A DNA stretch of 64,000 nucleotides from the NCBI GenBank assembly GCA_049840815.1, contig JASGJI010000006.1, positions 62,001-126,000 on the forward strand, in the 5' to 3' direction. Position numbers and translations under genes: made by a program. Positions 1-8,954 of the stretch are shown here, piece after piece (positions within the stretch are counted from its first letter, which is position 1; every line of letters begins with the position of its first letter). The DNA is from JASGDN01 sp049840815. Lineage in GTDB: Bacteria; Chloroflexota; Chloroflexia; Thermomicrobiales; UBA6265. The notes below the pieces were generated by a model. That model saw only the letters and a program-made list of their open reading frames with translations, was not told the origin of the DNA and did not search any database.

Positions 1-534
1 CCCGGTATCAGCGGTCAGCTCGTTTTCGCCGGTCAGGACACCAAACCGGCGAATCGACCGGAACTGGATACGCTGAACCTTGGCAGCGACCAACTCTGGA
101 TCCAGATGGGACTGCGCGACACCACCACGGGCCAGATGGTGAACCTGCCCGGCCAGAAGATCACGCTCAACCAGCCGGCCAAGATCGGTCAATACACCAT
201 CACCTACACCGGGACGAAGCAATTCTCGGCGATGCAGGTTGCCTACAATCCCGGCGTGCCGATCTTCATCATCGCGGTGGTGCTGCTTCTCGGTGGCCTG
301 ATGGCGACGTTCTACTTCCCGCATCGCCGCGTCCGGGCCTTGATCTCGATGACCGGCGAATCCACCATCGTCCAGATGGCCCCGCTCGCCAAGCGCGACT
401 GGAGCGGCAAGCGCGATTTCCTGCGCATGATTCAGGATGCGCAGAAGACCCTGGGCACGCCAACTGAGATGAAGTTGCCGAAATCTGACCCCGAATGGGA
501 CATCTACAAACCGGCAACCAGCACAACGGCGTAA
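1..534 (+). CDS. resB: ResB-type cytochrome c biogenesis protein, C-terminal part (5' truncated by window edge)
   Basis: The frame is open from base 1, so the gene begins outside the window; 177 residues remain. ResB (Ccs1) works with CcsA/CcsB in System II cytochrome c maturation, carrying haem to apocytochromes on the outer face of the membrane. Visible here are the end of the extracytoplasmic domain (NQPAKIGQYTITYTGTKQFS, then NPGVPI), the last membrane helix near residues 85-105, and a basic cytoplasmic tail starting FPHRRVRA, the usual ResB ending. The next gene, 117 bases on, encodes its CcsB partner, which supports the call. Family assignment is from recognition of this C-terminal pattern and the context. 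Confidence 0.85.
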   Translation, partial: PGISGQLVFAGQDTKPANRPELDTLNLGSDQLWIQMGLRDTTTGQMVNLPGQKITLNQPAKIGQYTITYTGTKQFSAMQVAYNPGVPIFIIAVVLLLGGLMATFYFPHRRVRALISMTGESTIVQMAPLAKRDWSGKRDFLRMIQDAQKTLGTPTEMKLPKSDPEWDIYKPATSTTA

Positions 535-651
535 ACTGAATGGGGATAGGTGCCCCGCATCCGGAACGGCACCACACGAACCGTATGCATCGGGTCATGA
601 CGACCAGCGAAGATCGGCCTGCACATCGGCCGGGGGACAGGGATCGCACGC

Positions 652-1554
652 ATGGAAGGTCTGGTCAGGTTTTCGTTCTATCTCTTCGCAGCCGCGTCGA
701 TGGCGATCTGGGTATCCGCCATCGCCTACATCGGCTACGCACTCGGTCGCGTCCGCGTGCAACGCCAGACGATGGTAACGTCGGCGGGCTCGACCGTGAC
801 GAGCGTCAATGCCGAGTTCGGGCCGTCCATCCAGGGACTGGGCCGCATCGGCACGATGATGGCGTTTTTCGGCGCGATGTTCTCCGGTTTCTCGATCCTG
901 ACCCGCGCCATCGCCGCCGAGCATATCGTGCTCTCGAACATGTACGAATACTCGCTCATGTTCACCTTCTTCACGACGACGGCGTACCTGATCTTCGAGC
1001 GGATCTACGGCGTCCGCCAGCTTGGCGCGATCGTGATGACCGTCGCCGCGCTGATGACGCTCTACATCTGGTCCCTGCCCACCGACATGCGGGAGATCAA
1101 CCCGGTCGTCCCGGCGTTGCAGGCCGGCCCGATCATGGCCTTCCACGTTGGCAGCGCGAACCTCGCCTACTCCGTCCTCTCGGTCTCGTTCGGAGCGGCG
1201 GTGCTCTACCTGATCGCCGAACGCTGGACCCCTCGCTGGCTGCCCAGCGCCGAGATGCTCGATGACATCGCATTCCGCGCGGTGACGGTCGGCTTCCCGT
1301 TCCTCTCCCTCATGCTCATCCTTGGCTCCGTCTGGGCGCATGAAGCGTGGGGCTCCTACTGGTCGTGGGACCCGAAGGAGACCGCCGCCCTCTTCGCGTG
1401 GCTGGTCTACGCCGTCTACCTGCACACGCGGACCTTGCGCGGCTGGCGCGGTCGCCGGAGCGCCTACATCCTGCTCTTCGGCTTTGCGGCGCTGATCTTC
1501 ACATATTATGGAAACTACTTCTTCGGTGGCCTCCACGCCTACGGAGGTGTGTAG
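652..1554 (+). CDS. ccsB: Cytochrome c biogenesis protein CcsA/CcsB (haem-handling membrane protein)
   Basis: 300 residues, rich in membrane helices throughout. The tryptophan-rich haem-handling motif is present near residues 236-245 (YWSWDPKE), the hallmark of the CcsA/CcmC/CcmF superfamily. A conserved histidine near the middle (MAFHVGSANLAY) and another before the motif (VWAHEAWG) are candidate haem ligands. Length matches CcsA/CcsB (about 280-330). With ResB upstream and a TlpA-like thioredoxin downstream it forms the classic System II cluster; its role is haem export and ligation to CXXCH apocytochromes. ATG at 652 was chosen because it starts just before the first hydrophobic helix. Confidence 0.92.
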   Translation: MEGLVRFSFYLFAAASMAIWVSAIAYIGYALGRVRVQRQTMVTSAGSTVTSVNAEFGPSIQGLGRIGTMMAFFGAMFSGFSILTRAIAAEHIVLSNMYEYSLMFTFFTTTAYLIFERIYGVRQLGAIVMTVAALMTLYIWSLPTDMREINPVVPALQAGPIMAFHVGSANLAYSVLSVSFGAAVLYLIAERWTPRWLPSAEMLDDIAFRAVTVGFPFLSLMLILGSVWAHEAWGSYWSWDPKETAALFAWLVYAVYLHTRTLRGWRGRRSAYILLFGFAALIFTYYGNYFFGGLHAYGGV

Positions 1555-1600
1555 GCGTCGCGCGCGAGCCGGTGCCCCGCCCAGGACGCCACGGTGTGTA

Positions 1601-1623
1601 GGGGCGATCACAAGAATCGCCCC
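1601..1623. repeat. REP-like palindrome, copy A (between ccsB and tlpA)
   Basis: A short hairpin with arms GGGGCGAT and ATCGCCCC around the core CACAAGA, preceded by TGTGTA. The same core and arms recur at 58890-58910 and 59018-59038, with a variant-arm copy at 59075-59093. It may also act as an RNA hairpin between the two genes. Confidence 0.7.
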
Positions 1624-1703
1624 TCTATGCTCCCTCACCGTTCGGGCGGCTGTACGTTGCCCACCCGACGCCATCGCATCCCCGGAATGGACTCCTTCCA
1701 CGC

Positions 1704-2483
1704 ATGACGCCTGATTCCACCCCCACTCCCTCCACCGACGAACAGCCATCATCGCTGCCACCGGCAGACGCCACCCAAGCACTCACGACCGACCAGTCCG
1801 CGAAGAAGCTCGGTCTTTCCTGGCGTTACTACGCGGTGGTCGCGGTGCTCGTGCTCGGAATCGTCGGCGCGACGTTCGCAATCGGGCAGAAGGCCGGCTG
1901 GGACCAGATCGGCTCCGGCGGTGTCAATGCCCGTCTGCTGCCGAAGGTCGGCGACGAAGCGCCCGATCTCTTCACCTGGAGTTCGGACGGGCAGCCGATG
2001 TTCCTCTCCGCCCTGCGTGGGCAGCCGGTCTGGCTCAACTTCTGGGGTTCGTGGTGCGAGCCATGCCAGGCCGAGATGCCGGCCATCGAGGCAGCCTATC
2101 AGGAGCTCCACCCGCAAGGGCTGATCATGCTTGGCATCAGCCAGAAGGAAGACATCAACCAGTCGGTCGCCTACGCGAACGCCTCCGGAGCGACCTTCCC
2201 GATCTTCTGGGATCCATCGATGGTATGGTCCGGCATCGACGAGGAGTCCATCCCGCCCGAGCTGTTGAAGGTGGCCAAGGACACGAAATCCTGGCAGGTG
2301 AACAACCAGCCGACACATGTCTTCATCGACCGCAACGGCATCGTCCGCGCGGTGGTGATGTCCCCGATGACGGAAGCACAGGCCGTGAAACTGGGCGAGG
2401 AGATCCTGAGCATTCCCTATACCGGTCCAGCGCTCGGCCCGGCCACGCCGGAGGCGTCCCCGGAGGCCTCTCCCGCGACGTAA
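1704..2483 (+). CDS. Membrane-anchored TlpA/ResA-family thiol-disulfide oxidoreductase
   Basis: 259 residues. A cytoplasmic N-terminus rich in Thr/Pro/Ser is followed by one membrane helix (about 40-61) and an extracytoplasmic thioredoxin fold. The active site is WCEPC, with cysteines at 118 and 121, preceded by LNFWGSW, and a cis-Pro loop (QPTHVFID) lies near residue 207. TlpA/ResA proteins reduce the CXXCH cysteines of apocytochrome c before haem attachment, which fits the adjacent resB-ccsB genes. The region between helix and active site (VGDEAPDLFTW) is the usual AhpC/TSA-type entry. The tail is Pro/Ala/Ser-rich (PEASPEASPAT). The 149-base gap from ccsB holds a palindromic repeat. Confidence 0.9.
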   Translation: MTPDSTPTPSTDEQPSSLPPADATQALTTDQSAKKLGLSWRYYAVVAVLVLGIVGATFAIGQKAGWDQIGSGGVNARLLPKVGDEAPDLFTWSSDGQPMFLSALRGQPVWLNFWGSWCEPCQAEMPAIEAAYQELHPQGLIMLGISQKEDINQSVAYANASGATFPIFWDPSMVWSGIDEESIPPELLKVAKDTKSWQVNNQPTHVFIDRNGIVRAVVMSPMTEAQAVKLGEEILSIPYTGPALGPATPEASPEASPAT

Positions 2484-2622
2484 AGAATCCTGCCAAGGAT
2501 CCCGGTGATTGCCCGTCGATGCGGCCCTTGTGGCCGCCCTGGGTTGCACGCGCAACGCACGCATTCGAGGCGATAGGCGCACGGATGTCCGGGCCGTGTC
2601 TATGAAACGTGCGAACCCGCGA

Positions 2623-2668
2623 AGAAAGAGCCCGCCATCCGAATGCATTCGGATGGCGGGCTCTTTCT
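2623..2668. terminator. Bidirectional hairpin terminator between tlpA and the LLM gene
   Basis: A perfect 46-base palindrome with ends AGAAAGAGCCCGCC and GGCGGGCTCTTTCT. It sits between convergent genes: A-rich on its left end and T-rich on its right end, so it can terminate both transcripts. Confidence 0.85.
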
Positions 2669-2688
2669 GTCTGCGTCGGAAGAAGGCC

Positions 2689-3678
2689 CTACGACGGCCA
2701 GTTCAGCTTCGGGATGACGTGCTTCCCGTATGCCTCGATGAACCCTTCCTGGTTCCGGTTCACGTTGTGGACGTGAATCTCCGCGAACCCGAGGTCGATA
2801 AAGTGCTGGAGGTAGGCGACGTGGGCATCGAGGTCCGCCGTCGTCAGCACGCGGTTCTTGAAGTTCTCCGGGCGCACCAGCTTGGACATCGCCTCGAAGT
2901 CTTCCGGATTCCGGATGTCCGCCTTCGGGAAGTTCATCCCGCCGTTCGGCCAATCCTTCACCGCCGAGTCGATCGCCTCCTGATCGGTCTCGGCGTAGCT
3001 CACCTTCACCTGGAGGATACGCGCCATCTGCGACGGGTCCTTGCCCGCCTCCCGTGCGCCCTTCTCGAAGCGCTCCATCAGCATCTTGATCTTCTCGTCT
3101 GCCGCACCGACCGTGATGATTCCCTCGGTCAGCTTGCCGGTCCGCTGCGCCATGATCGGACCGGACGTCGCGACGTAGATCGGCGGCGGCGCATCCGGCA
3201 GTGTGTAGAGCTTCGCGCTCTCCACCGTGAAGTGCTTGCCCTGATGCTTCACGACCTTGCCCGTGAAGAGCTTCTCGATGATGTCGATCGCCTCGACCAG
3301 CCGCTCCAGTCGGGTCGGAGCCTCCGGCCAGTAGTCACCGACGATGTGCTCGTTCAGCGCCTCACCGGCCCCGAGGCCGAGGTAGAAGCGGCCAGGATAC
3401 ATGGCTTCCAGCGTCGCGGCGGCCTGCGCCAGCACAGCTGGATGGTAGCGCCAGCCCGGCGGCGTCACGCCCGTGCCGAAGCGGAGGTTCGTAGTCGCAC
3501 CCAGCGCCCCCAGCCACGCCCAGACGAATGCCGACTGCCCTTGCGATGGCACCCACGGGTGGAAGTGATCCGACGCCGTGACGACGGTAAATCCGTTCTT
3601 CTCGGCCAGCTGGCTGTAGGTCAGCAGGTCGGTCGGATGAAACTGCTCGAACGATGCGGCGTACCCAACGGCTCCCAT
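2689..3678 (-). CDS. LLM-class F420-dependent oxidoreductase (F420-dependent G6P dehydrogenase-like)
   Basis: 329 residues from the ATG at 3678, which follows GGAGG with a 5-base spacer; a second ATG 21 bases upstream has no such site. Luciferase-like monooxygenase TIM barrel: N-terminal GAVGYAASFEQF strand, then TASDHFHPW near residue 37, the typical F420-contact segment, and the G-T-G-V-T-P-P motif. The closest known group is the F420-dependent glucose-6-phosphate dehydrogenase/TIGR03557-like set, but the substrate cannot be read from sequence. It lies 73 bases downstream of cofE and is likely co-transcribed with the F420 synthesis genes, so its own cofactor is made by its operon. Confidence 0.88.
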   Translation of the reverse strand: MGAVGYAASFEQFHPTDLLTYSQLAEKNGFTVVTASDHFHPWVPSQGQSAFVWAWLGALGATTNLRFGTGVTPPGWRYHPAVLAQAAATLEAMYPGRFYLGLGAGEALNEHIVGDYWPEAPTRLERLVEAIDIIEKLFTGKVVKHQGKHFTVESAKLYTLPDAPPPIYVATSGPIMAQRTGKLTEGIITVGAADEKIKMLMERFEKGAREAGKDPSQMARILQVKVSYAETDQEAIDSAVKDWPNGGMNFPKADIRNPEDFEAMSKLVRPENFKNRVLTTADLDAHVAYLQHFIDLGFAEIHVHNVNRNQEGFIEAYGKHVIPKLNWPS

Positions 3679-3751
3679 GTCGCCCTCCTGTGTGCGCACG
3701 CCGCACCCGGCGTGGCCCTCGTGTCCCGGAGTACTCCTCCGGCGACCATCG

Positions 3752-4552
3752 TCAGTTGAAGAGATTGCGTTCCTCGGCCATCACCAGATCGCGCGAAGTG
3801 CCCGGCGCCCCGATCGCCTGCGCGTCGAAACCGCGAATGACGGCGACCGGCACCGCCGCGAGCTTGTGCATCACCAGCTCCGCCGCCGACGCCAGTTCAT
3901 CCGCGACTGCGATCACCGTGGCCCGGAGTTCGTAGCCCGCCGCGTCGTATTGCCCCCGATAGTCCGCCAGCGGCGACATTCCGGCGACCCCGATCGCGAC
4001 GTTCACGATCCCGCTCCGCCACGGTCGCCCGAACGAATCGGTGACGATCACACCGACAGGCGAAACCTCGTGCCCCCCAAGGAATCGGGCGACCAGCGCC
4101 TCCCGGATGCCCTCCGCCGAGGCATCGGCATCGTCCGGCAGCAGGCAGACCGTCTCCGAGGCGACGTTGGAGGCATCGACCCCGGCGTTCGCGCAGATGA
4201 AGCCATGCTTCGTCTGCCCGATGATCAACCCCCGCACCATCCGCACGATCCGGACCGACTCCCGCAGCACGACCTCGACCTGGCGCGCGTCCTTCTGCCA
4301 GTCGGTCGCGATCTGGGTTGCGAGCGCGGATGGCTCAATCGTGCGCAGGTCGATCAGCTTGCCCTCGGCCTTGCTGACCACCTTCTGCGTCACCGTGACA
4401 ATGTCGCCCTCCTGCAAGGGGCCGATCGAGGCCGCGATAGCATCGGCGATGATCGCGCCGAGGTCGTCGCCCGGATGAATCTCCGGGATATCGGCGATGG
4501 GCAGGATCTGGATCGTCCCGTCGGGCACGGAAGTGGAGCTAGATGCGGGCAC
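3752..4552 (-). CDS. cofE: Coenzyme F420-0:L-glutamate ligase
   Basis: 266 residues from GTG at 4552, which follows AGGAG with a 10-base spacer and lies 22 bases after the cofC stop. The frame is open further upstream, but that part overlaps cofC and looks non-coding. CofE adds one or more L-glutamates to F420-0 using GTP. Family features: ILPIADIPEIHPGDDL at the start, TVTQKVVSKAEG near residue 50, RMVRGLIIGQTKHGFICANAGVD in the middle, and the D-S-F-G-R-PWR-GI-NVAIG segment. Length fits stand-alone CofE (about 250) rather than the two-domain FbiB, so no nitroreductase-type domain is fused here. Confidence 0.93.
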   Translation of the reverse strand: MPASSSTSVPDGTIQILPIADIPEIHPGDDLGAIIADAIAASIGPLQEGDIVTVTQKVVSKAEGKLIDLRTIEPSALATQIATDWQKDARQVEVVLRESVRIVRMVRGLIIGQTKHGFICANAGVDASNVASETVCLLPDDADASAEGIREALVARFLGGHEVSPVGVIVTDSFGRPWRSGIVNVAIGVAGMSPLADYRGQYDAAGYELRATVIAVADELASAAELVMHKLAAVPVAVIRGFDAQAIGAPGTSRDLVMAEERNLFN

Positions 4553-4574
4553 GGGAATCGGTCTCCTTCGGTCG

Positions 4575-5282
4575 CTAGAGTGCGAGCGTCGCCGGGTACT
4601 CCGAGCGACGTTCGGCGGAAGAAAGGCCACAGTCGAGGGATCGCCGGAGGTCGCCCGGCAGTAGATCCCAATCGCCGAGCGTGTCGAGGTCGAGTTCCGT
4701 CCCCGGCTGGAGCAGCGTGACGGGCAGGTATCCTGCCTCCAGCGCCTCGGCGCGATGGGCACGGAAGCTGTCTTCGCCGAATCGGAAGCGGAACGCATCC
4801 GCCTGCCGCAGCGAAGCCGGATCGAGGCGATCCCAGCGCATCAGCAGGGCGTTCGTGCCAACGTGGTGACGATCCGCCGCGATCACGAGGTCCGCCGGCG
4901 AGATCGCCAGTTCGACCATCTCCTCGACATCGGAGACTGCAAGGAGCGGCAGGTCGGCATGCAGGATCAGCATCCCGCTCGACGCCGGATCTCCCATCGC
5001 CCACGTCCGGCCGAGCGACAACGCGCCGTTCAGCCCGAGCACTGTCTCCGGCTGCGCGATCACCGTCACCTCGCGCCCGCTCAGCACCTCCTCAACATAC
5101 GCGACGTCGCGCGTGACCACGATCACACCGCCGACAGACGAGGCGGCGAGCGCCACATCCACGACGTGCCGCGCCATCGCCGCGATCATCTTGGCGCGAC
5201 GGGTTTCGTCGAAGCCGGGCGCGAGCCGCGACTTGCCATGGCGACCATCACGCAGCGGGATGACGACGGTCGGTCGGTTCAC
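4575..5282 (-). CDS. cofC: 2-phospho-L-lactate (or phosphoenolpyruvate) guanylyltransferase CofC
   Basis: 235 residues, MobA-like nucleotidyltransferase fold. Signature at the N-terminus: VVIPLRDGRHGKSRLAP, close to the family's GKSRL loop, and LILHADLPLL near residue 105, the metal/nucleotide-binding strand. CofC activates the three-carbon phospho-acid with GTP, giving the substrate for CofD. The start ATG overlaps the cofD stop by four bases, indicating translational coupling. Which acid (2-phospholactate, PEP or 3-phosphoglycerate) is used cannot be told from sequence alone. Confidence 0.92.
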   Translation of the reverse strand: MNRPTVVIPLRDGRHGKSRLAPGFDETRRAKMIAAMARHVVDVALAASSVGGVIVVTRDVAYVEEVLSGREVTVIAQPETVLGLNGALSLGRTWAMGDPASSGMLILHADLPLLAVSDVEEMVELAISPADLVIAADRHHVGTNALLMRWDRLDPASLRQADAFRFRFGEDSFRAHRAEALEAGYLPVTLLQPGTELDLDTLGDWDLLPGDLRRSLDCGLSSAERRSEYPATLAL

Positions 5283-6259
5283 GCCCGTGCCCCGTTCAGC
5301 GCGTGATCGAGCAGCTCGGACGCGAGTCGTTCGCGATCTTCCGGACCGCCCATGATCGTGTTCGTGACCAGGGTGCGGATGCCCAGCGCCTCGATAGCGG
5401 GCGCCTGGTCAGCATCGACGGTGTCGATCGCGAGCACGTCGATCAGGCCGGCATAGATCCTGGCGACCCCGAGCGCGGAGACCTCGTGACCAAGCGTCGC
5501 CAGCATCTTGTCCGCCGGCCCCTTCAGCGCCTTGCCGCCCACAATCGGGCTGACCGCGATCCGGATACCGGGCGCGGACGCCAGCGCCTCCCGCACGCCA
5601 GCGACGGCGAGGATCGGGCCGACGCTCACAATCGGGTTGGACGGCGCGATCACCACGACATCGGCATCCGCGAGCGCGTCGATCACGCCCGGCCCGGCTG
5701 TCGCGTCCTCAATGCCGGCGAAGGTCACGCCAAGCACATCGTCCGTCTGCCGCCGCGCCACGAAGTAGTCCTGGAAAGCCAGCTGGCCTTCCGGAGTTTC
5801 CAGCACGGTCGCGACGGGCTGATCCGTCATCGGCAGGATCTGCGGCCCGATCCCCAACGCCAGCGCGAAGTCCGCCGTGATGCGGCTCAGCGGATCGCCC
5901 TGCGCGAGGCGATGCGTGCGCAGGATGTGCGTCGCGAAGTCCTGATCGCCGAGCAGGAACCACGACTCCCCGCCAAGCCGCGCGATGGCGTCCAGCGTGT
6001 GCCGGGTATCGTCCGCAATGCCCCAGCCCTGCACCGGGTTCGACATCCCGGCCAGCGTGTAGGTCACGGTGTCGATGTCGGGGCTGATTGCCAGACCGTA
6101 GAGGCGAAAGTCATCCGCCGTGTTGACGATCAGCCGCAACCGGGGATCGGGCATGATCCGCGCGAATCCCTGCGCCAGCTTCGCGCCGCCGACTCCCCCG
6201 GCCAGCATGGTGACGATTGTCCCTGCCTGTGCCAAACTCACGTACAGACCTCGCTCCAT
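5279..6259 (-). CDS. cofD: 2-phospho-L-lactate transferase CofD (F420 biosynthesis)
   Basis: 326 residues from ATG 6259 (GGAG 11 bases upstream). The core starts MLAGGVGGAKLAQGF, the CofD signature, followed by NTADDF for binding the lactyl-diphospho nucleotide and SPDIDTVTYTLAG near residue 75. A later segment, IAPSNPIVSVGPI, is also typical. CofD transfers the phospho-lactyl (or phosphoenolpyruvyl) group to Fo. First gene of the cofD-cofC-cofE-LLM operon; a divergent sugar kinase begins 124 bases away, so the shared promoter region is 6260-6383. A start at 6208 giving MLAGGVGG is possible. Confidence 0.93.
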   Translation of the reverse strand: MERGLYVSLAQAGTIVTMLAGGVGGAKLAQGFARIMPDPRLRLIVNTADDFRLYGLAISPDIDTVTYTLAGMSNPVQGWGIADDTRHTLDAIARLGGESWFLLGDQDFATHILRTHRLAQGDPLSRITADFALALGIGPQILPMTDQPVATVLETPEGQLAFQDYFVARRQTDDVLGVTFAGIEDATAGPGVIDALADADVVVIAPSNPIVSVGPILAVAGVREALASAPGIRIAVSPIVGGKALKGPADKMLATLGHEVSALGVARIYAGLIDVLAIDTVDADQAPAIEALGIRTLVTNTIMGGPEDRERLASELLDHALNGARA

Positions 6260-6383
6260 CGTTCTGCCAACTCCACCCGCGAACGCGGGTCCGATTGCCT
6301 GAGCGTAGCATACGATTCGTAATCGCAGAGTCGGACGAACGGCTAGTTCCCGCCCGCTTCCCACCCGTTCCAGAAAGGTCCCG

Positions 6384-7880
6384 ATGCCTGACATCGCGCT
6401 CGCCATCGATATCGGTTCGTCTTCCGTTCGCTGCCTCGCCTACGATGCGGATGGACGGCAGGTGGCAGGATCGGAGACCCAGATCGGGCACACCTTGCAC
6501 GCGGACCGCTTCGGCGCATCGGAGGCGGACCCGAGGCAGCTCTTCGACCTCGTCGTTGCCTGCGTGGATGGCACCATCGCACGGATGGGCCACCGGATCG
6601 CGGATGTGGAAGCCATCGGCATGTCCTGCTTCTGGCACGGCCTCCTCGGCCTCGATACGCACGGCGACCCGACCACTCCAGTCTTCATGTGGGCCGACAA
6701 GCGGTCCGGTCCCTTCGTCGCCTCGCTCGCGGCGGACTTCCCGGCTGCGGAGACCATCGCCGCGACGGGGTGCCGCATCCATTCGAGCTACTGGCCCGCG
6801 AAGCTCCGCTGGCTCCGCCACGAGGACAGCGAGACCTTCGAGCGGACGGCGCACTGGGTATCCCTGCCGGACTACATCGAACTGCGATTGACCGGAACGC
6901 TCTCGACCTCCGTCTCGATGGCCTCCGGGACCGGGTTGCTCGCGCTCGATGGGATCGACTGGCACGCGCCGATGCTGGAGGCCGTCGGTATCCGCCGCGA
7001 CCAGCTGCCCCCCATCGTCGACCGCGCCGAGCCGCTGCCGCCCCTGCTCCCAAGGTATGCCGAACGCTGGCCCGAGCTGGCGGGAATCCCCTGGTTCGCC
7101 GCCATTGGCGACGGCGCGGCGGCGAATGTCGGCGCCGGATGCGTCGGGGCCGATCGGATCGCCTTGACCGTCGGCACATCCGGCGCGATGCGCACGATCG
7201 TGCCGGATGAGGCGTTGATCGCGCAGGGAACGCCTCCGGGACAACTCTGGATCTACCGCCTCGACCGCGATCATCGCGTGCTCGGCGGGGCGCTCAGCAA
7301 CGGTGGCAACGTGACCGGCTGGATCGCCGATCGGTTCGCCGATGGAGACTTCATCCGCCTCACCACCGAGGCAACGGCGATGCACCCCGACAATCACGGC
7401 CTGACGGTGCTCCCATTCCTCGCAGGGGAACGCTCCCCCAGCTGGGACGACGCCGCGACCGGCACCATCACTGGCCTCAAGCTCGCCACAACCCCCGCTG
7501 AGGTCTTCCGGGCCACCTTGGAGGCCACCGCCTATCGCTTCGCCGCAATCTACGACGACCTCCGCGCCGTGGTCGCACCGGACCACGAGATCCACGCCAA
7601 TGGAGCGGCGGTGCTCGCGTCCCCGCTCTGGCTCCAGATCATGGCCGACGTGCTCGGGCACCGGATCGACGCGCTGGACGCCGAGGCGGAGGCTTCCGCC
7701 TGTGGCGCCGCCATCTGCGCATTGGAGGCGATCGGCGCGCGACCAGCCCTCCGTAGCGCCCACGACGAGATCATCCGCGCCTACGACCCGGACCCGGCAA
7801 CCCACGAGGCATACGCGACGGGGCGATCCCGCCACCTCGCGCTGGAACGCGCATTGAGGCCCTTCATCCATCCCGAATGA
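6384..7880 (+). CDS. FGGY-family carbohydrate kinase (gluconokinase/xylulokinase-like)
   Basis: 498 residues, full length for the family. N-terminal phosphate-binding loop AIDIGSSSVRCLAYD, the central GDGAAANVGAGC segment and the C-terminal ATP-binding GGALSNGGN and LPFLAGERSP motifs are visible. FGGY kinases phosphorylate open-chain sugars such as gluconate, xylulose or glycerol; the GERSP motif and overall pattern resemble gluconokinases. No transporter or pathway partner is adjacent, so the substrate is uncertain. The ATG is preceded by AAAGG with a 5-base spacer. Transcribed divergently from cofD. Confidence 0.88.
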   Translation: MPDIALAIDIGSSSVRCLAYDADGRQVAGSETQIGHTLHADRFGASEADPRQLFDLVVACVDGTIARMGHRIADVEAIGMSCFWHGLLGLDTHGDPTTPVFMWADKRSGPFVASLAADFPAAETIAATGCRIHSSYWPAKLRWLRHEDSETFERTAHWVSLPDYIELRLTGTLSTSVSMASGTGLLALDGIDWHAPMLEAVGIRRDQLPPIVDRAEPLPPLLPRYAERWPELAGIPWFAAIGDGAAANVGAGCVGADRIALTVGTSGAMRTIVPDEALIAQGTPPGQLWIYRLDRDHRVLGGALSNGGNVTGWIADRFADGDFIRLTTEATAMHPDNHGLTVLPFLAGERSPSWDDAATGTITGLKLATTPAEVFRATLEATAYRFAAIYDDLRAVVAPDHEIHANGAAVLASPLWLQIMADVLGHRIDALDAEAEASACGAAICALEAIGARPALRSAHDEIIRAYDPDPATHEAYATGRSRHLALERALRPFIHPE

Positions 7881-7989
7881 CGGAATGACATCGAAGGCCC
7901 TGCCCGGATCGCCGGTAGCGCGACTCCCCAGGGGATGGCATCATGCCGCCCATGATGCATGTCGCACATCGCTCGCATGGAGGTACTGC

Positions 7990-8883
7990 ATGGACATTCT
8001 GTGGATTCTCGCTCACCCGGACGACGAATCGTTCGGTGGCGCTGGCACGCTCGCCTGGGCGCATGACGCCGGGCTGACCACCGGGCTCGTCTGCGCCACG
8101 CGCGGCGAGGTCGGGGAGATCAGCGATCCCGCCCTTGGCACGCCGGAGACCCTCGGCGCAGTCCGCGAGCTCGAGCTCCGCCGCGCGATGGACGCCGTCC
8201 AGCTCACGACACTGCGCCTGCTCCCCTATCGCGACTCCGGAATGGCCGGAACCCCGCCGAACGAGGACCCGCGCAGCCTCGTTCAGGCGCCGCTGGAGGA
8301 GGCAATTGCCCACGTCGTCCTTCAGATTCGCGATCTGAAGCCGGATACGGTCGTCACCTTTGGTCCAGATGGCGTGTACGGTCATCCGGATCACATCCGC
8401 ATCGGCGAAGTCGCGACCGAAGCCGTCCTCCGCGCCGCGCAGGACGATGCACCGGGACTCGGCGAACCATGGCAGGTGAAGGCGCTCTACCACACCGCCG
8501 TCCCGCGCGAGGTCATGATCTCCTGGCGCAAGCGCGCCGATGGTCCCTTCCGCTCCATGAGTGAGGAGGAGGTCGGCCGCATGGGCACACCCACCGCCGA
8601 GATCACCCATTGGGCCGACACCATCGATTATGTCGATATTGCACGGCAGGCGGTGGTCCAGCACCGGACGCAGATCCAGGACCTGAACGCCTTTACCGCC
8701 GACACGCCAGAGGTCCGCGCCCGCATGCGGTATCAGCAGTTCAAGCGGATTTCCCTGCCATGGGACCCGGATGCCACCTTCAGCGATGGCATCGACCGTC
8801 TTGTTGCCGAGCACCCGAACACCGACCGTGCGTCGTTCACGATCCCGGCACCTGCCGAGGATGTGGACGAGGCGGACGCCTGA
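7990..8883 (+). CDS. PIG-L/LmbE family zinc deacetylase
   Basis: 297 residues from ATG 7990, which follows GGAGG with a 6-base spacer; the frame is open 105 bases further but lacks a site. The zinc motif AHPDDE is at residues 8-13 and the third ligand in GHPDHIRI near 133-137. These enzymes remove N-acetyl groups from GlcNAc-linked substrates; MshB and BshB in thiol biosynthesis are known members. Length is close to MshB (about 300), but no other mycothiol gene is in view, so only a general deacetylase assignment is supported. Its 110-base gap from the FGGY gene allows co-transcription. Confidence 0.88.
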   Translation: MDILWILAHPDDESFGGAGTLAWAHDAGLTTGLVCATRGEVGEISDPALGTPETLGAVRELELRRAMDAVQLTTLRLLPYRDSGMAGTPPNEDPRSLVQAPLEEAIAHVVLQIRDLKPDTVVTFGPDGVYGHPDHIRIGEVATEAVLRAAQDDAPGLGEPWQVKALYHTAVPREVMISWRKRADGPFRSMSEEEVGRMGTPTAEITHWADTIDYVDIARQAVVQHRTQIQDLNAFTADTPEVRARMRYQQFKRISLPWDPDATFSDGIDRLVAEHPNTDRASFTIPAPAEDVDEADA

Positions 8884-8903
8884 TCTGCGACGCAACCCAA
8901 AGA

Positions 8904-8939
8904 AACGCCGCCGGGTGACGATGGTCCCCCGGCGGCGTT
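8904..8939. terminator. Hairpin terminator between the PIG-L and Vps62-like genes
   Basis: Arms AACGCCGCCGGG (8904-8915) and CCCGGCGGCGTT (8928-8939) with a 12-base loop, between convergent genes and 20 bases after the PIG-L stop. Confidence 0.75.
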
Positions 8940-8954
8940 CGCATGCACTGAGTC

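Noticed and set aside
3752..4798. A 348-residue form of CofE
   Set aside because: The first 82 residues overlap cofC out of frame and are Arg/Ser-rich; GTG 4552 has a ribosome binding site and gives the normal family length.
6111..7871. A 586-codon minus-strand frame over the sugar kinase
   Set aside because: Antisense of the FGGY kinase and cofD start; no ribosome binding site and no recognisable domain.
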